A model generated the notes under the pieces. It had not been told where the DNA came from. It did no database searches and worked only from the letters and a program-made list of their open reading frames with translations. This document shows positions 38,247-45,782 of a stretch of DNA of 50,918 nt, piece by piece. Where the stretch lies: the NCBI RefSeq assembly GCF_004123795.1, contig NZ_MSSM01000014.1:1-50918 (forward strand). Direction: 5' to 3'. Every line of letters begins with the position of its first letter. Position 1 is the stretch's first letter. The DNA comes from Lacticaseibacillus chiayiensis (GTDB taxonomy: Bacteria; Bacillota; Bacilli; Lactobacillales; Lactobacillaceae). The translations under genes were made by a program, and so were the position numbers.

Positions 38247-39800
38247 GTGGCAAATGACCAGAACAAGGATTACGACAAGATCATCGTCCTCGATTATGGC
38301 AGTCAATATAATCAGTTAATCACCCGGCGAATCCGGGAATTTGGTATCTACTCTGAATTAAAGCCTCATACCATCACGGCGGCAGAAGTTAAAGAAATTG
38401 CGCCAAAAGGGATTATCTTCTCAGGCGGCCCCAACAGTGTGTATGACAAAGGCGCGCTTGGTGTTGACGAAGACATTTTTAAACTCGGTATCCCGATTCT
38501 GGGTGTCTGTTATGGCATGCAGCTGATGGCCCAGCGGCTCGGCGGGGATGTTGAACCGGCCGACAATCGCGAATACGGCAAAGCCGACATTGAAGTGACC
38601 GACGACAGCGCGAAGTTATTCCGTGACCTGCCAAAAGACCAAACCGTCTGGATGAGCCACGGCGACCTCGTGACCCGTGTGCCAGATGGTTTCCGCACGA
38701 CGGCCACCAGCATTAACTGCCCGATCAGCGCCATGGATGACGACGACCGTAAATTCTACGGCATCCAATTCCACGCCGAAGTGCAAAACACCCAGTACGG
38801 CCACGAGATTCTGCATCATTTTGCCTTCGACGTCTGCCACGCCGAAGCTAACTGGAGTATGGACGATTTCATCACCAAGCAAATCGCTAAAATCCGGGCC
38901 GAAGTCGGCGATAAACGCGTTTTGCTTGGCCTCTCCGGCGGGGTTGACTCTTCGGTTGTTGGCGTTCTGCTGCACAAAGCAATCGGCAAGCAATTGACCA
39001 GCATCTTCGTGGATCACGGCCTGCTTCGTAAAGGCGAAGCCGAACAAGTGATGGACAGCCTCAAAGGCAAGTTTGGCCTCAACATCATCAAGGTTGATGC
39101 CAAGGATCGTTTCCTCAATGATCTAAAAGGCGTCACCGATCCTGAAAAGAAACGCAAAATCATCGGCCGCGACTTTATCGAAGTCTTCAATGAAGAAGCC
39201 GCCAAACTCAACGGCATCGAATTCCTCGCCCAAGGTACGCTTTACACCGACGTTGTTGAATCCGGCACCGACACCGCGCAGACGATCAAGTCCCATCACA
39301 ACGTTGGCGGCCTGCCAAAAGACCTCAAGTTTAAGCTCATCGAACCTTTGAACAAGCTCTTTAAGGATGAAGTCCGCGAACTCGGCGAAAAGCTCGGTAT
39401 GCCACACGCACTAGTATGGCGACAACCATTCCCAGGGCCGGGTCTTGGCATCCGTGTTATCGGCGAAGTCACCGAAGACAAGCTGGAAATCGTCCGCGAT
39501 TCCGATTATATTTTGCGGGAAGAAATTGCGAAACATGGCTTGGATAAGGATATTTGGCAGTACTTTACGGTGTTGCCAGGGATTCGGTCTGTTGGGGTCA
39601 TGGGCGATGGTCGGACGTATGATTACACCATTGGTATTCGTGCCATTACCTCCATCGACGGCATGACTGCTGACTTTGCTCGAATTGATTGGGATGTGTT
39701 GCAGGAGATTTCAAGTCGGATTGTTAATGAGGTTAAGCACGTTAATCGGGTTGTGTATGATATTACGTCGAAGCCGCCGGCAACGATTGAATGGGAATGA
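38247..39800 (+). CDS. guaA: GMP synthase (glutamine-hydrolysing)
   Basis: GuaA turns XMP into GMP using ATP and glutamine. The class I amidotransferase domain has the nucleophile Cys88 in GVCYGMQ and its His/Glu in QFHAEV. The ATP pyrophosphatase domain has the PP-loop [10 protein letters not shown] near residue 227, and the C-terminal dimerisation domain ends in [11 protein letters not shown] chose GTG 38247, giving 517 residues, because AAGGGAG at 38229-38235 and the predicted transcription start agree with it. The 3' end is a known integration hot spot for mobile elements in many bacteria, and a phage integrase gene lies 165 bp beyond it. Confidence 0.96.
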   Translation: MANDQNKDYDKIIVLDYGSQYNQLITRRIREFGIYSELKPHTITAAEVKEIAPKGIIFSGGPNSVYDKGALGVDEDIFKLGIPILGVCYGMQLMAQRLGGDVEPADNREYGKADIEVTDDSAKLFRDLPKDQTVWMSHGDLVTRVPDGFRTTATSINCPISAMDDDDRKFYGIQFHAEVQNTQYGHEILHHFAFDVCHAEANWSMDDFITKQIAKIRAEVGDKRVLLGLSGGVDSSVVGVLLHKAIGKQLTSIFVDHGLLRKGEAEQVMDSLKGKFGLNIIKVDAKDRFLNDLKGVTDPEKKRKIIGRDFIEVFNEEAAKLNGIEFLAQGTLYTDVVESGTDTAQTIKSHHNVGGLPKDLKFKLIEPLNKLFKDEVRELGEKLGMPHALVWRQPFPGPGLGIRVIGEVTEDKLEIVRDSDYILREEIAKHGLDKDIWQYFTVLPGIRSVGVMGDGRTYDYTIGIRAITSIDGMTADFARIDWDVLQEISSRIVNEVKHVNRVVYDITSKPPATIEWE

Positions 39801-39824
39801 CCGGTATCAAAAATTAGAAAAGCT

Positions 39825-39871
39825 AAGCTTGGGTAAAACACGTTTAAACCGTGGTTCCCAAGCTTTTTTGT
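39825..39871. terminator. Bidirectional terminator between guaA and int
   Basis: AAGCTTGGG (39825-39833) pairs with CCCAAGCTT (39857-39865), with CACG/CGTG pairing inside. T-runs are present on both strands, so it can stop both guaA and the convergent integrase transcript. Confidence 0.88.
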
Positions 39872-39913
39872 TTGTCGTTTTTGCTTTTTAATATCGTGTA
39901 AGTGTTCCTTATT

Positions 39914-39958
39914 TGTGGGAGATTATGTGGGATATTTTCAAAATCAAAAAATCCCATA
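39914..39958. repeat. TGTGGGA direct repeats and an inverted copy next to int
   Basis: TGTGGGA occurs at 39914-39920 and 39926-39932 (12-bp period), and TCCCATA at 39952-39958 is a near copy in reverse. Short repeats beside the int stop codon are the usual form of arm-type integrase binding sites, which marks this as the phage attachment region. Confidence 0.5.
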
Positions 39959-39964
39959 TAGAAA

Positions 39965-41128
39965 TTAAAGAAACTTATCAATACTATTAAAAACATTTAG
40001 ACTAGCGGCTTTTGTTGAACGGGTGTAGTCTGCTGTCATTTGAAGATTCTTATGTCCGAGATAGTGCATGACATCAATTTGTGGTTTGTTGGCAGCAATC
40101 GCCTGTGTTGCAAAATAATGCCTGAGCAAATGTGGGTACACTTCAATGCCGGACTCATTACTTACCTTTCGCATCAATCGGTTGAGATGGGTGGGGTGCA
40201 ATGGGTTGCCATCATTGTTAAGCCACAGCCAATGTTTCTCAGCTTGAATATGGTTCCTTTGCCTTAGATTATCAGCCGTAATCATTGCGTACTCCAAATA
40301 ATCAACAGTTTTGCCAAATGCCCATATGGTTCTGTACGATGATTTAGTCTTGAGTGGTCCGCCATTAAGTTCATTTGTGTTGCGTTGCATGTCAATCGAT
40401 ATTTGCGCGACATCGGCATCGTTGATTTGATCGTGGGATATTTTGATGGACTCATTTCGAAGACCCATCACTTCTCCGCGGCGAAGCCCAAGGGTTGCAG
40501 TGATGATCAATGCCATTTCGTACTTATCCAGATTCGTCTTTGCTGTATTTAGCCACAACTCAAATGAATGTGGTTCTAAATCCTTATTTCGAGGCGCTTT
40601 TCCATTGATTTGCATACCTCTAAGCCGATTTTTGTCGATGACATCCTCAAATTCAGCAGCATTCATGATGCTCTTCATGACAGCATCAATGGTATGGACA
40701 GTTGTCAACGCTAGACCTGATTGTGATAACTCATCGAGAAAACGCTGATATTTGGCTCTTGATACATCTTGTAGAGGTGTTTTGCCAAATGCCGGCTTGA
40801 GGTACTTTGAATAGAAGTTCTTGTTCGCTCTTGCTGTTGATTCACGCCAGATACCCATTTTCATTTTTCGCTTTGCCATTTGCCGGTAATATTGATCAAC
40901 TGTCATTCTATGACCCAAAGACTCTGAAACTTCTCCGCGAGCAAGCTTTGCCTCAAATTGTTTAATTTCAATATCAGCATCTTGCCAATGAATGAAACCG
41001 GATTTTGAGAACTCTTTTCTTTCTCCCATAGCATCGTCATAGGTTCGTCTGACACCAAATCTTTTTCCTTTTTTGGTCTGGTATTCATATACCCCGGGAT
41101 GGCGTTTGTATGGTGTCCATTTTGGCAT
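39965..41128 (-). CDS. int: Phage tyrosine integrase
   Basis: This site-specific recombinase inserts and excises the phage. The N-terminal arm-binding domain (1-65, with a basic YKRHPGVYEYQTKKGKRF stretch) is followed by a SAM-like core-binding domain (75-170). The catalytic domain has Arg216 (GLRRGEV), His333 and Arg336 (HLLRHYF), His359 (LGHKN) and Tyr368 (DYTRS). All catalytic residues are present. At 387 residues it is typical of Gram-positive phage integrases. ATG 41128 follows TTGGAGGTACTATT. Convergent to guaA, as expected for an element using the guaA end. Confidence 0.96.
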   Translation of the reverse strand: MPKWTPYKRHPGVYEYQTKKGKRFGVRRTYDDAMGERKEFSKSGFIHWQDADIEIKQFEAKLARGEVSESLGHRMTVDQYYRQMAKRKMKMGIWRESTARANKNFYSKYLKPAFGKTPLQDVSRAKYQRFLDELSQSGLALTTVHTIDAVMKSIMNAAEFEDVIDKNRLRGMQINGKAPRNKDLEPHSFELWLNTAKTNLDKYEMALIITATLGLRRGEVMGLRNESIKISHDQINDADVAQISIDMQRNTNELNGGPLKTKSSYRTIWAFGKTVDYLEYAMITADNLRQRNHIQAEKHWLWLNNDGNPLHPTHLNRLMRKVSNESGIEVYPHLLRHYFATQAIAANKPQIDVMHYLGHKNLQMTADYTRSTKAASLNVFNSIDKFL

Positions 41129-41201
41129 AATAGTACCTCCAATTTGTCTATTAAGTTGATTGATTTGTACATAAATTCAAACGTATGTTCGTTTTACCGT
41201 T

Positions 41202-41230
41202 AAAATAAAAGCCCCAAAGTAGGGGCCTCG
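41202..41230 (-). terminator. Terminator of the leftward membrane protein gene
   Basis: GCCCC (41211-41215) and GGGGC (41222-41226) form a short GC-rich stem; on the minus strand it is followed by TTTTATTTT. It separates int from the upstream lysogeny genes. Confidence 0.7.
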
Positions 41231-41234
41231 ATTA

Positions 41235-41600
41235 TTACTTGTTTGCCTGTTTACGTAATGCAATAAAGTGCCAAACAAAGAAGCCGACACCAATGATGAA
41301 TGAAACCCAACCCCAGATTTGCAAGTCTGAATATACGTGTGCATTGCTAATCGCGAATAGCCATGAAATGATCATCAAGACAAGGCCGGCAATGTCACCG
41401 CCAAGCTTTTCTGACTTGCGTGTAACAATATAAATAATTCCCGAAGCGATGAACAGAATTGCTACCACAAAGCCAGCACTTCCACCCACATCCTTTGACT
41501 TATCAATAGCATTACCAACACCCACGGCGCATGACTGCAGCAAGATAAACAAGGATAATACGATTTGCAAAATCCCAACAACTAATTTTGTAGTTTTCAA
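41235..41600 (-). CDS. Phage-encoded membrane protein, four spans, unknown function
   Basis: The 121-residue product is almost entirely hydrophobic, with four predicted spans (about 5-30, 42-60, 68-84 and 94-112) and a short basic C-terminus (RKQANK). It resembles small four-span membrane proteins common in Gram-positive bacteria, but no function is known to me. The start is TTG 41600, 9 bp after GGAGG. It lies in the lysogeny module between int and the repressor, where superinfection exclusion and other lysogenic conversion genes are found, and it would be expressed in the lysogen. Confidence 0.78.
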   Translation of the reverse strand: MKTTKLVVGILQIVLSLFILLQSCAVGVGNAIDKSKDVGGSAGFVVAILFIASGIIYIVTRKSEKLGGDIAGLVLMIISWLFAISNAHVYSDLQIWGWVSFIIGVGFFVWHFIALRKQANK

Positions 41601-41655
41601 TATATGATGCCTCCAAAAAATTCAGCTTTTATAGTCGTCAGTATTTGGACTAATT

Positions 41656-42234
41656 TTATTTAATAGAAGGCATGTCATTTCGCTGCCAATATTTCGTGGC
41701 AAAGGCAGGAACATTGCCATCAGAGAATCCTTCCAAATTCAAATCATTCAGTCTTGACCCGTCTAGGTCGGCTGTCATGGCCTTTAGCTGATGTGTATTA
41801 CCTCCTGCGTCATCGAATGGATAAGTCACCATGACAGCTATATTTGCAAAATCATTGCCTTTTGATTTCTTGAATGCCTTCCAAACTGACGCGATGTCAG
41901 CATGCATCGTTTTGACTGCATATTTGTCGTCCACGCCGCTGTCTTCTTTAATGGTTACAAGAACAGTTTTCGATTTGGGGTCATCGTAAACACCGCCTAC
42001 TTCAGTGACTTTCAAATCAGGTTCATAATGTTTCAGCATCGCCTTTACCGATTTGTTACTGTTCAATTTATAAACTTTTTTAGAAGGAGCGGGGGGCTCA
42101 GAAAACAAGTAATTAGTACAGCTGATTGCACCCTTTGCTAAAATTAGGATTGCTACTATAAGAAGCCAAAACTTCCATCTTTTCCAAAAAGGTTTTTTGA
42201 TCTCTCGATGAGATATTCGTGTTTCGTGACCCAT
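41656..42234 (-). CDS. Phage-encoded membrane-anchored protein, unknown function
   Basis: The 192-residue product has a charged N-terminus, one hydrophobic segment at about residues 20-37 and a hydrophilic domain of about 150 residues, probably outside the cell. AISC at the end of the hydrophobic part is a poor lipobox, so a plain membrane anchor is more likely than a lipoprotein. The domain phrases KAMLKHYEPDLKVTEVGGVYDD and DDKYAVKTMHADIASVWKAF look like a compact alpha/beta fold. ATG 42234 follows CGGAGGATTAAAA. Its position beside the repressor makes it an exclusion or lysogenic conversion candidate. No family is assigned. Confidence 0.75.
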   Translation of the reverse strand: MGHETRISHREIKKPFWKRWKFWLLIVAILILAKGAISCTNYLFSEPPAPSKKVYKLNSNKSVKAMLKHYEPDLKVTEVGGVYDDPKSKTVLVTIKEDSGVDDKYAVKTMHADIASVWKAFKKSKGNDFANIAVMVTYPFDDAGGNTHQLKAMTADLDGSRLNDLNLEGFSDGNVPAFATKYWQRNDMPSIK

Positions 42235-42264
42235 TTTTAATCCTCCGTCAATATTATTTGTGAC

Positions 42265-42705
42265 TCAATGTATAACTTCAAAGTAGCGCCACATCCAATG
42301 GGGTAGTTCATACTGATCCAGAACAGCATTGTAATTCATAGGAGAAACTTCCTGATCGCCGAAAACAAGCTCAAACATAAAACAGTTTGCTTGATACTCG
42401 TTATCACCAACCATAGGCTCAGCTCCCACTCTGCTAAAAAAGTTGGTGTCTAATCCTCGATGCATTTTGCAATGACCAAGCTCATGGGCACAAACCGCCG
42501 TTGCCTGACAATCGTTAAGCGACCAGGACAAGACTATCAGTGGCATACGGCTAATTTGCATGCTATATCCTAGTATATTATTGCCTAGGTCACTTCGACG
42601 AATAGAAATACCGTCACCTTTAGCGAGCTTAAAAGGGTCGCTAGTTCCGTATCGATTAGACATATGATCAGCAGCAGCTAGCGCTTCACTTTCTGAATAT
42701 CCCAA
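42265..42705 (-). CDS. ImmA/IrrE family metalloprotease
   Basis: This zinc protease of the ImmA type probably cleaves the phage repressor encoded just upstream. HELGH at residues 74-78 is the metal and catalytic motif, and the downstream acidic ligand lies in DNEYQANCFMFELV. At 146 residues it has the length of ICEBs1 ImmA-like proteins. The start is TTG 42705 with AGGGGG 9 bp upstream. The gene begins 18 bp after the repressor stop, so the two are co-transcribed, as in ImmR-ImmA systems. Confidence 0.9.
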   Translation of the reverse strand: MGYSESEALAAADHMSNRYGTSDPFKLAKGDGISIRRSDLGNNILGYSMQISRMPLIVLSWSLNDCQATAVCAHELGHCKMHRGLDTNFFSRVGAEPMVGDNEYQANCFMFELVFGDQEVSPMNYNAVLDQYELPHWMWRYFEVIH

Positions 42706-42723
42706 TAGAAGTCACCCCCTAAG

Positions 42724-43158
42724 TCACTCTTCGCTACCGCGATACTTCTTGGGGGTGAACTTCTTTTTTGCTAGTTCTTTGGCCAAAATGATTGTCTGTC
42801 TCATTGAGGCTTCTAACAAAGCACGGTCTTCATCCGTAAGTTCGCCCCCATTTTTGAAATAATTAACTCCAGTTTTCCCAGTAACGCCATTCATAGCATC
42901 GTTCAGAATGGTTTCAACATCTTTGTAGTCTTTGTCTGTCAATGAATAGTAGTGGCGTTTATCCGAGTTTCCAAGAAGATAGTCAATGGAGACATCAAAT
43001 AATTTAGACATTTTTCTTAGGTCTTCGTTGCTTACACCGCGTCTATCATTTTCCCAGCTAGTGACAGTGCTTTGGCTCACGTTCATTTTTTCTGCAAGCA
43101 TTGGCTGAGTCATTGAGTGCTCTTTACGCAAGCTTGCGATACGTTCTCCAGTAGTCAT
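42724..43158 (-). CDS. Phage CI-like repressor (XRE family, no LexA-type protease domain)
   Basis: This lysogeny repressor has an N-terminal helix-turn-helix (residues 4-60, MTQPMLAEKMNVSQSTVTSWE) and continues with a short helical C-terminal region (YKDVETILNDAM and a segment rich in Lys/Glu). At 144 residues it lacks the S24 self-cleavage domain of lambda CI, so it should depend on the adjacent ImmA-like protease for removal. The start is ATG 43158 behind GGAGGTGCTTAT; the upstream part of the frame overlaps the operators and is not coding. Divergent from cro. Confidence 0.9.
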   Translation of the reverse strand: MTTGERIASLRKEHSMTQPMLAEKMNVSQSTVTSWENDRRGVSNEDLRKMSKLFDVSIDYLLGNSDKRHYYSLTDKDYKDVETILNDAMNGVTGKTGVNYFKNGGELTDEDRALLEASMRQTIILAKELAKKKFTPKKYRGSEE

Positions 43159-43293
43159 ATAAGCACCTCCACGATTAGTATTATATATTGTACTCTTAGT
43201 AAGGGCTATAAATATCAAAAAATATGTACAAAAAGAGTTGACATGTACAGTTAGTAACTGTACTATATGTACATAAGCAAAGGAGGTCATAAC
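43159..43293. promoter_or_regulatory. Phage genetic switch: divergent promoters with TGTAC operators
   Basis: The rightward promoter is consensus: TTGACA (43238-43243), a 17-bp spacer and TACTAT (43261-43266). The spacer holds a perfect palindrome, GTACAGTTA-G-TAACTGTAC (43245-43263), overlapping the -10. A related half site GTACTCTTAGTAA lies at 43190-43202 inside the presumed leftward promoter, whose -10 reads TATAAT on the minus strand (43180-43185). Further GTACA copies occur near 43225-43230 and 43269-43273. The repressor and Cro probably bind these sites. Confidence 0.82.
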
Positions 43294-43536
43294 ATGAAGT
43301 TAAAGCAGGCTCGTGTTCGATCTGGAATGAGTCAAGAAGAGCTAGCAAACCGTGTTCATCTGTCTGTATCTATGATTCAGTCAATCGAGAACGGACGGCG
43401 AGATGGCTCTACAAAAACATTGATTGCTTTGGCAGCAGCGCTTAATACAACGCCAAACGATCTTTTGTATGGAACCGATAATACTATTAGTACAAGTAAA
43501 CGCATTCCCGCCCAGCGAGAGGAGGTGGCACGATGA
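43294..43536 (+). CDS. Cro-like XRE family regulator
   Basis: The 80-residue protein is almost only a helix-turn-helix domain (LKQARVRSGMSQEELANRVH, then SVSMIQSIENGRRDGS) with a short tail. It is the first rightward gene after the switch promoter and should antagonise the repressor during lytic growth. The start is ATG 43294, preceded by AAAGGAGGTC; the earlier ATG in frame at 43267 lies within the promoter. Its stop overlaps the next start as ATGA. Confidence 0.88.
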   Translation: MKLKQARVRSGMSQEELANRVHLSVSMIQSIENGRRDGSTKTLIALAAALNTTPNDLLYGTDNTISTSKRIPAQREEVAR

Positions 43537-43712
43537 GCAACGAGTTGAGTGAAGAACGCCTGCGCGAAATTGCTAGTGCGTTAAGTGGATTAACCCCAAG
43601 CCAGTGGAACGATGTGATGCTGACAATTGAACACTTATACCATCCGGTAAAAAAGGCGCTGACATCCGAGGAAATCAGCGCCATGTTAATCCAAAACAAA
43701 AAGTGGTTTTAG
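43533..43712 (+). CDS. Small phage early protein, unknown function
   Basis: The 59-codon frame begins at ATG 43533, overlapping the cro stop as ATGA, with GAGGAGGTGGCACG as ribosome binding site, and ends at TAG 43710-43712. The product reads MSNELSEERLREIASALSGL at its start and is mainly helical. The strong ribosome binding site and tight overlap support expression. Its last four bases overlap the end of the convergent minus-strand gene. No family is recognised. Confidence 0.65.
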   Translation: MSNELSEERLREIASALSGLTPSQWNDVMLTIEHLYHPVKKALTSEEISAMLIQNKKWF

Positions 43713-43948
43713 TCGTTTACCACTTGTAGTTGGAATGGGCTTACCCGGTAGTCACGACCTTCATATTCGATGTGAACAAACGGGAAGCTTTCTAGCTTGC
43801 CAGGAATTGTGTTGAGCGGAATTGAATCCAAAATGCCGCCTTCCTTGACCCACGTGACTGGGTCGGTTCGATCTTTTGAGACGACGGCGTCTTCCTTAAT
43901 TTCCGTCCAACCCATCGGAGCTAGATTGGCATAAAGATGCACTGACAT
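43709..43948 (-). CDS. Small phage protein on the opposite strand, unknown function
   Basis: The 79-residue product starts at ATG 43948 with AAAGGAGGTGATAAAA upstream and reads MSVHLYANLAPMGWTEIKED. It is acidic to neutral, with no membrane segment, and looks like a compact beta-rich domain (FVHIEYEGRDYRVSPFQLQV). It is the only leftward gene in the early region, so it must have its own promoter, which I could not define. No family is known to me. Genes of this kind set inside phage early operons are sometimes independently expressed cargo. Confidence 0.7.
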   Translation of the reverse strand: MSVHLYANLAPMGWTEIKEDAVVSKDRTDPVTWVKEGGILDSIPLNTIPGKLESFPFVHIEYEGRDYRVSPFQLQVVND

Positions 43949-44035
43949 TTTTATCACCTCCTTTCGATGCAATTATCGCACTCGGCGGGAGGCAATCACA
44001 CAATATTCAGTTTTCAAGTTAAGGAGGTGAGCTAC

Positions 44036-44194
44036 ATGGATCGATAGCAAATGATCGAAGCGCTGATGAGCTACCGCGATGATAAGCCCAAAGCTTTTTG
44101 GGAAACCATGGACGATGACATGCTCGAAATGGCAATCAGTGCTGAAAGAGAACGTGCGAGGAACGAAATGATTGATTACCTTGCTACAGCTTAA
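44036..44194 (+). pseudogene. Small phage early gene with an in-frame TAG at codon 4
   Basis: A strong ribosome binding site (TAAGGAGGTGAG) precedes ATG 44036. The frame reads Met-Asp-Arg, then TAG at 44045-44047, and then stays open for 48 codons to TAA 44192 (QMIEALMSYRDDKPKAFWET and onward). A single CAG-to-TAG change would explain it. Translation could restart at ATG 44051, which would give a 47-residue protein, at a greater distance from the ribosome binding site. The product without the stop would be a 52-residue acidic protein typical of phage early regions. Confidence 0.6.
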
Positions 44195-44251
44195 TTATCA
44201 ATCTAGGCGTTGTATAAGGCACCTAAAAAAATAGACGAAAGAAGGCGTCAT

Positions 44252-44758
44252 ATGGCAGATGCAAAATACCCGCGACAATTATCGCTTGCAATTGAAGCCT
44301 CTGGGCTAAGCAAACGGTCCATAAGCAAGAAGTCGTTTTTATCCGAGAGCTCAATTGGCAAATATGCGTTAGGTCAGCGGAACGTTGATCACGAAAAGAA
44401 AAAATCGTTGTGGTCACTTTTGAAGGGAGTGCGCTTAGGGCTTTCTTCAGCCAGAGCAGACTTTGGAACTATTTCGTTCATGAATAATCCACGAATTAAC
44501 CAAGATGTTTTTGCTGCTACGACTACGGCAGATCAAGAGGAGTCTGAAAGAAAAGCAATCTGGACTGACTTCAAGAATGCAATCAAGGTTCCAAAGGAAA
44601 AGAGAACTCGACAGCAACAAGAGACTGTCACAACGGGGTTTAAGGAATTGGTTGAGGAGATTGCTTCTGAGCAAACCGAGCTAATTGAGCTTGCAGAATA
44701 TGGAGGCATTGATCTACAGCCGTTCATTGACAAATTTAACCAAACGTTTGGAGGGTAA
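44252..44758 (+). CDS. Phage early protein with an N-terminal HTH-like segment
   Basis: The 168-residue product begins with a helix-turn-helix-like stretch (RQLSLAIEASGLSKRSISKK, then SFLSESSIGKYALGQRNV), followed by a linker and a charged, probably coiled-coil C-terminal half (EESERKAIWTDFKNAIKVPK). It is likely a regulatory DNA-binding protein. ATG 44252 has GAAAGAAGGCG upstream; an earlier start at 44210 lacks one. Rightward early operon, 5 bp before the next gene. Confidence 0.7.
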   Translation: MADAKYPRQLSLAIEASGLSKRSISKKSFLSESSIGKYALGQRNVDHEKKKSLWSLLKGVRLGLSSARADFGTISFMNNPRINQDVFAATTTADQEESERKAIWTDFKNAIKVPKEKRTRQQQETVTTGFKELVEEIASEQTELIELAEYGGIDLQPFIDKFNQTFGG

Positions 44759-44763
44759 CAAAA

Positions 44764-44973
44764 ATGCAGAACATGAAGCAACGAGATCACAAGCGTACTT
44801 TTATTACTCAGACAGAGGCTGCTCGCATGTTTGACGTCACGCCATTCAGTGCCAAGTGGAGAAGGATGAGAAAGCAGCCTGATTTTCCAAAATTGCACTT
44901 TATGACTGATGATCCGAGAGAGCGAGGGACATTCAAGCTTTCAGAGATTGAGGATTATCTAAACAACTTGTAG
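44764..44973 (+). CDS. Small helix-turn-helix protein (excisionase/AlpA-like)
   Basis: The 69-residue basic protein has a MerR-like helix-turn-helix form (FITQTEAARMFDVTPFSAKW) and ends with a strand and helix, GTFKLSEIEDYLNNL, as in excisionases and AlpA-type DNA-binding proteins. It could be the phage Xis or a local regulator. ATG 44764 follows TTTGGAGGGTAACAAA. Excisionases are usually near int, which is 3 kb away here, so the name is tentative. Confidence 0.65.
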   Translation: MQNMKQRDHKRTFITQTEAARMFDVTPFSAKWRRMRKQPDFPKLHFMTDDPRERGTFKLSEIEDYLNNL

Positions 44974-44985
44974 GAGGTCTAACAA

Positions 44986-45114
44986 ATGCTAGAAGCAATC
45001 ATGTCAGTGCTGCTCGATCCAACATCAGCGTTTTGGAAGTATCTGCTTGTAGCTATGGCTGGCGTCATGATCGGTGCCACGGCGGTTGGCGGATGGAAGC
45101 AGTGGATTGAATAG
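44986..45114 (+). CDS. Tiny phage membrane protein
   Basis: A 42-codon frame runs from ATG 44986 (TAGGAGGTCTAACAA before it) to TAG 45112-45114. The product has one hydrophobic span (FWKYLLVAMAGVMIGATAVG) and ends GWKQWIE. It fits tightly between two early genes, each with its own good ribosome binding site. No family is recognised. Confidence 0.6.
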   Translation: MLEAIMSVLLDPTSAFWKYLLVAMAGVMIGATAVGGWKQWIE

Positions 45115-45125
45115 GAGGAAAGTAC

Positions 45126-45353
45126 ATGCGAGATACAAAAGAGCATTGGCAAGACATTCACGACCAAGTAGAGAACCTCATTTACAAAGGGCATGCAGAT
45201 CGTGGCTGGGATTGGATGTTTCGACTTAGCTTGATCATGCTCAATAAATGCGCACAAAAAAATCCCGCGGCTGCAACCACGGGAAATAAGGAACAAAGCA
45301 AATTAATTTATAGCCCAAGTTTATCACGGAAGGCGGTCGATGACCATGCTTGA
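45126..45353 (+). CDS. Small phage early protein, unknown function
   Basis: The 75-residue product begins MRDTKEHWQDIHDQVENLIY and is helical in its first half and basic at the end. ATG 45126 follows TAGGAGGAAAGTAC. The second half of the gene (from 45256) contains a hairpin that forms a minus-strand terminator, and the residues it encodes look unstructured (KNPAAATTGNKEQS). Its end overlaps the next gene by 14 bp. No family is recognised. Confidence 0.6.
   Translation: MRDTKEHWQDIHDQVENLIYKGHADRGWDWMFRLSLIMLNKCAQKNPAAATTGNKEQSKLIYSPSLSRKAVDDHA
45256..45284 (-). terminator. Minus-strand intrinsic terminator inside a plus-strand early gene
   Basis: CCCGCGG (45264-45270) and CCACGGG (45277-45283) flank a 6-nt loop. 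On the minus strand the stem is complete (one U-G pair) and is followed by ATTTTTTT. On the plus strand the same position is a C-A mismatch and no T-run follows. It is therefore oriented to stop leftward, antisense transcription. Confidence 0.7.
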
Positions 45354-45771
45354 TTACAATACAGCGGTTCTGAACGAGTATCAACGACGAGAAGCGCTTG
45401 AAGATAAAGCCGTCGCTGATTGGGAATCCTATCACGGTACCGTATTGCCCCAAGATATGGATATCGAACAAGCGGAGGAGTTCTTGTCCATGGCTGACGA
45501 CTGGAATGTTGATCGTACAAAGCCTTGGTTTTACCAGTCCCGTTACGCCTCACCACTTGATGGCGCATTCAATAAAGGACAAGAGTTTTCCTATTTGAGC
45601 GATCAAGTTGCGGAGCACGGAATTGACTGGTTCTACCATCGAGTCTTGCGCGATCCATCTGATTACTTCAGTGACCAAGCGATTGTCAACACACTGTTCG
45701 GAAAAGAAGATCCAATTTCAATCCTCGAATTTCTAAAAGAACGTGGATTCAAACAATGGCCAAGAAAATAG
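45340..45771 (+). CDS. Phage early protein, unknown function
   Basis: The 143-residue acidic product starts at ATG 45340 (or 45346) behind GGAAGGCGG and overlaps the upstream gene by 14 bp. It has no membrane segment, and its sequence (DNTAV-like start, ADWESYHGTVLPQDMD, GIDWFYHRVLRDPSDYF) does not match a family that I recognise. It lies immediately before recT, so it may belong to the recombination module. Confidence 0.7.
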   Translation: MTMLDYNTAVLNEYQRREALEDKAVADWESYHGTVLPQDMDIEQAEEFLSMADDWNVDRTKPWFYQSRYASPLDGAFNKGQEFSYLSDQVAEHGIDWFYHRVLRDPSDYFSDQAIVNTLFGKEDPISILEFLKERGFKQWPRK

Positions 45772-45782
45772 GAGGAGTACAA

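Noticed and set aside
39801-39964. tRNA gene as the phage integration target
   Set aside because: No tRNA-like cloverleaf is visible at the junction; the target is the guaA 3' region.
41656-42234. Lipoprotein call for the phage membrane-anchored protein
   Set aside because: AISC lacks the usual Leu at -3 and the small residue pattern, so a plain transmembrane anchor is preferred.
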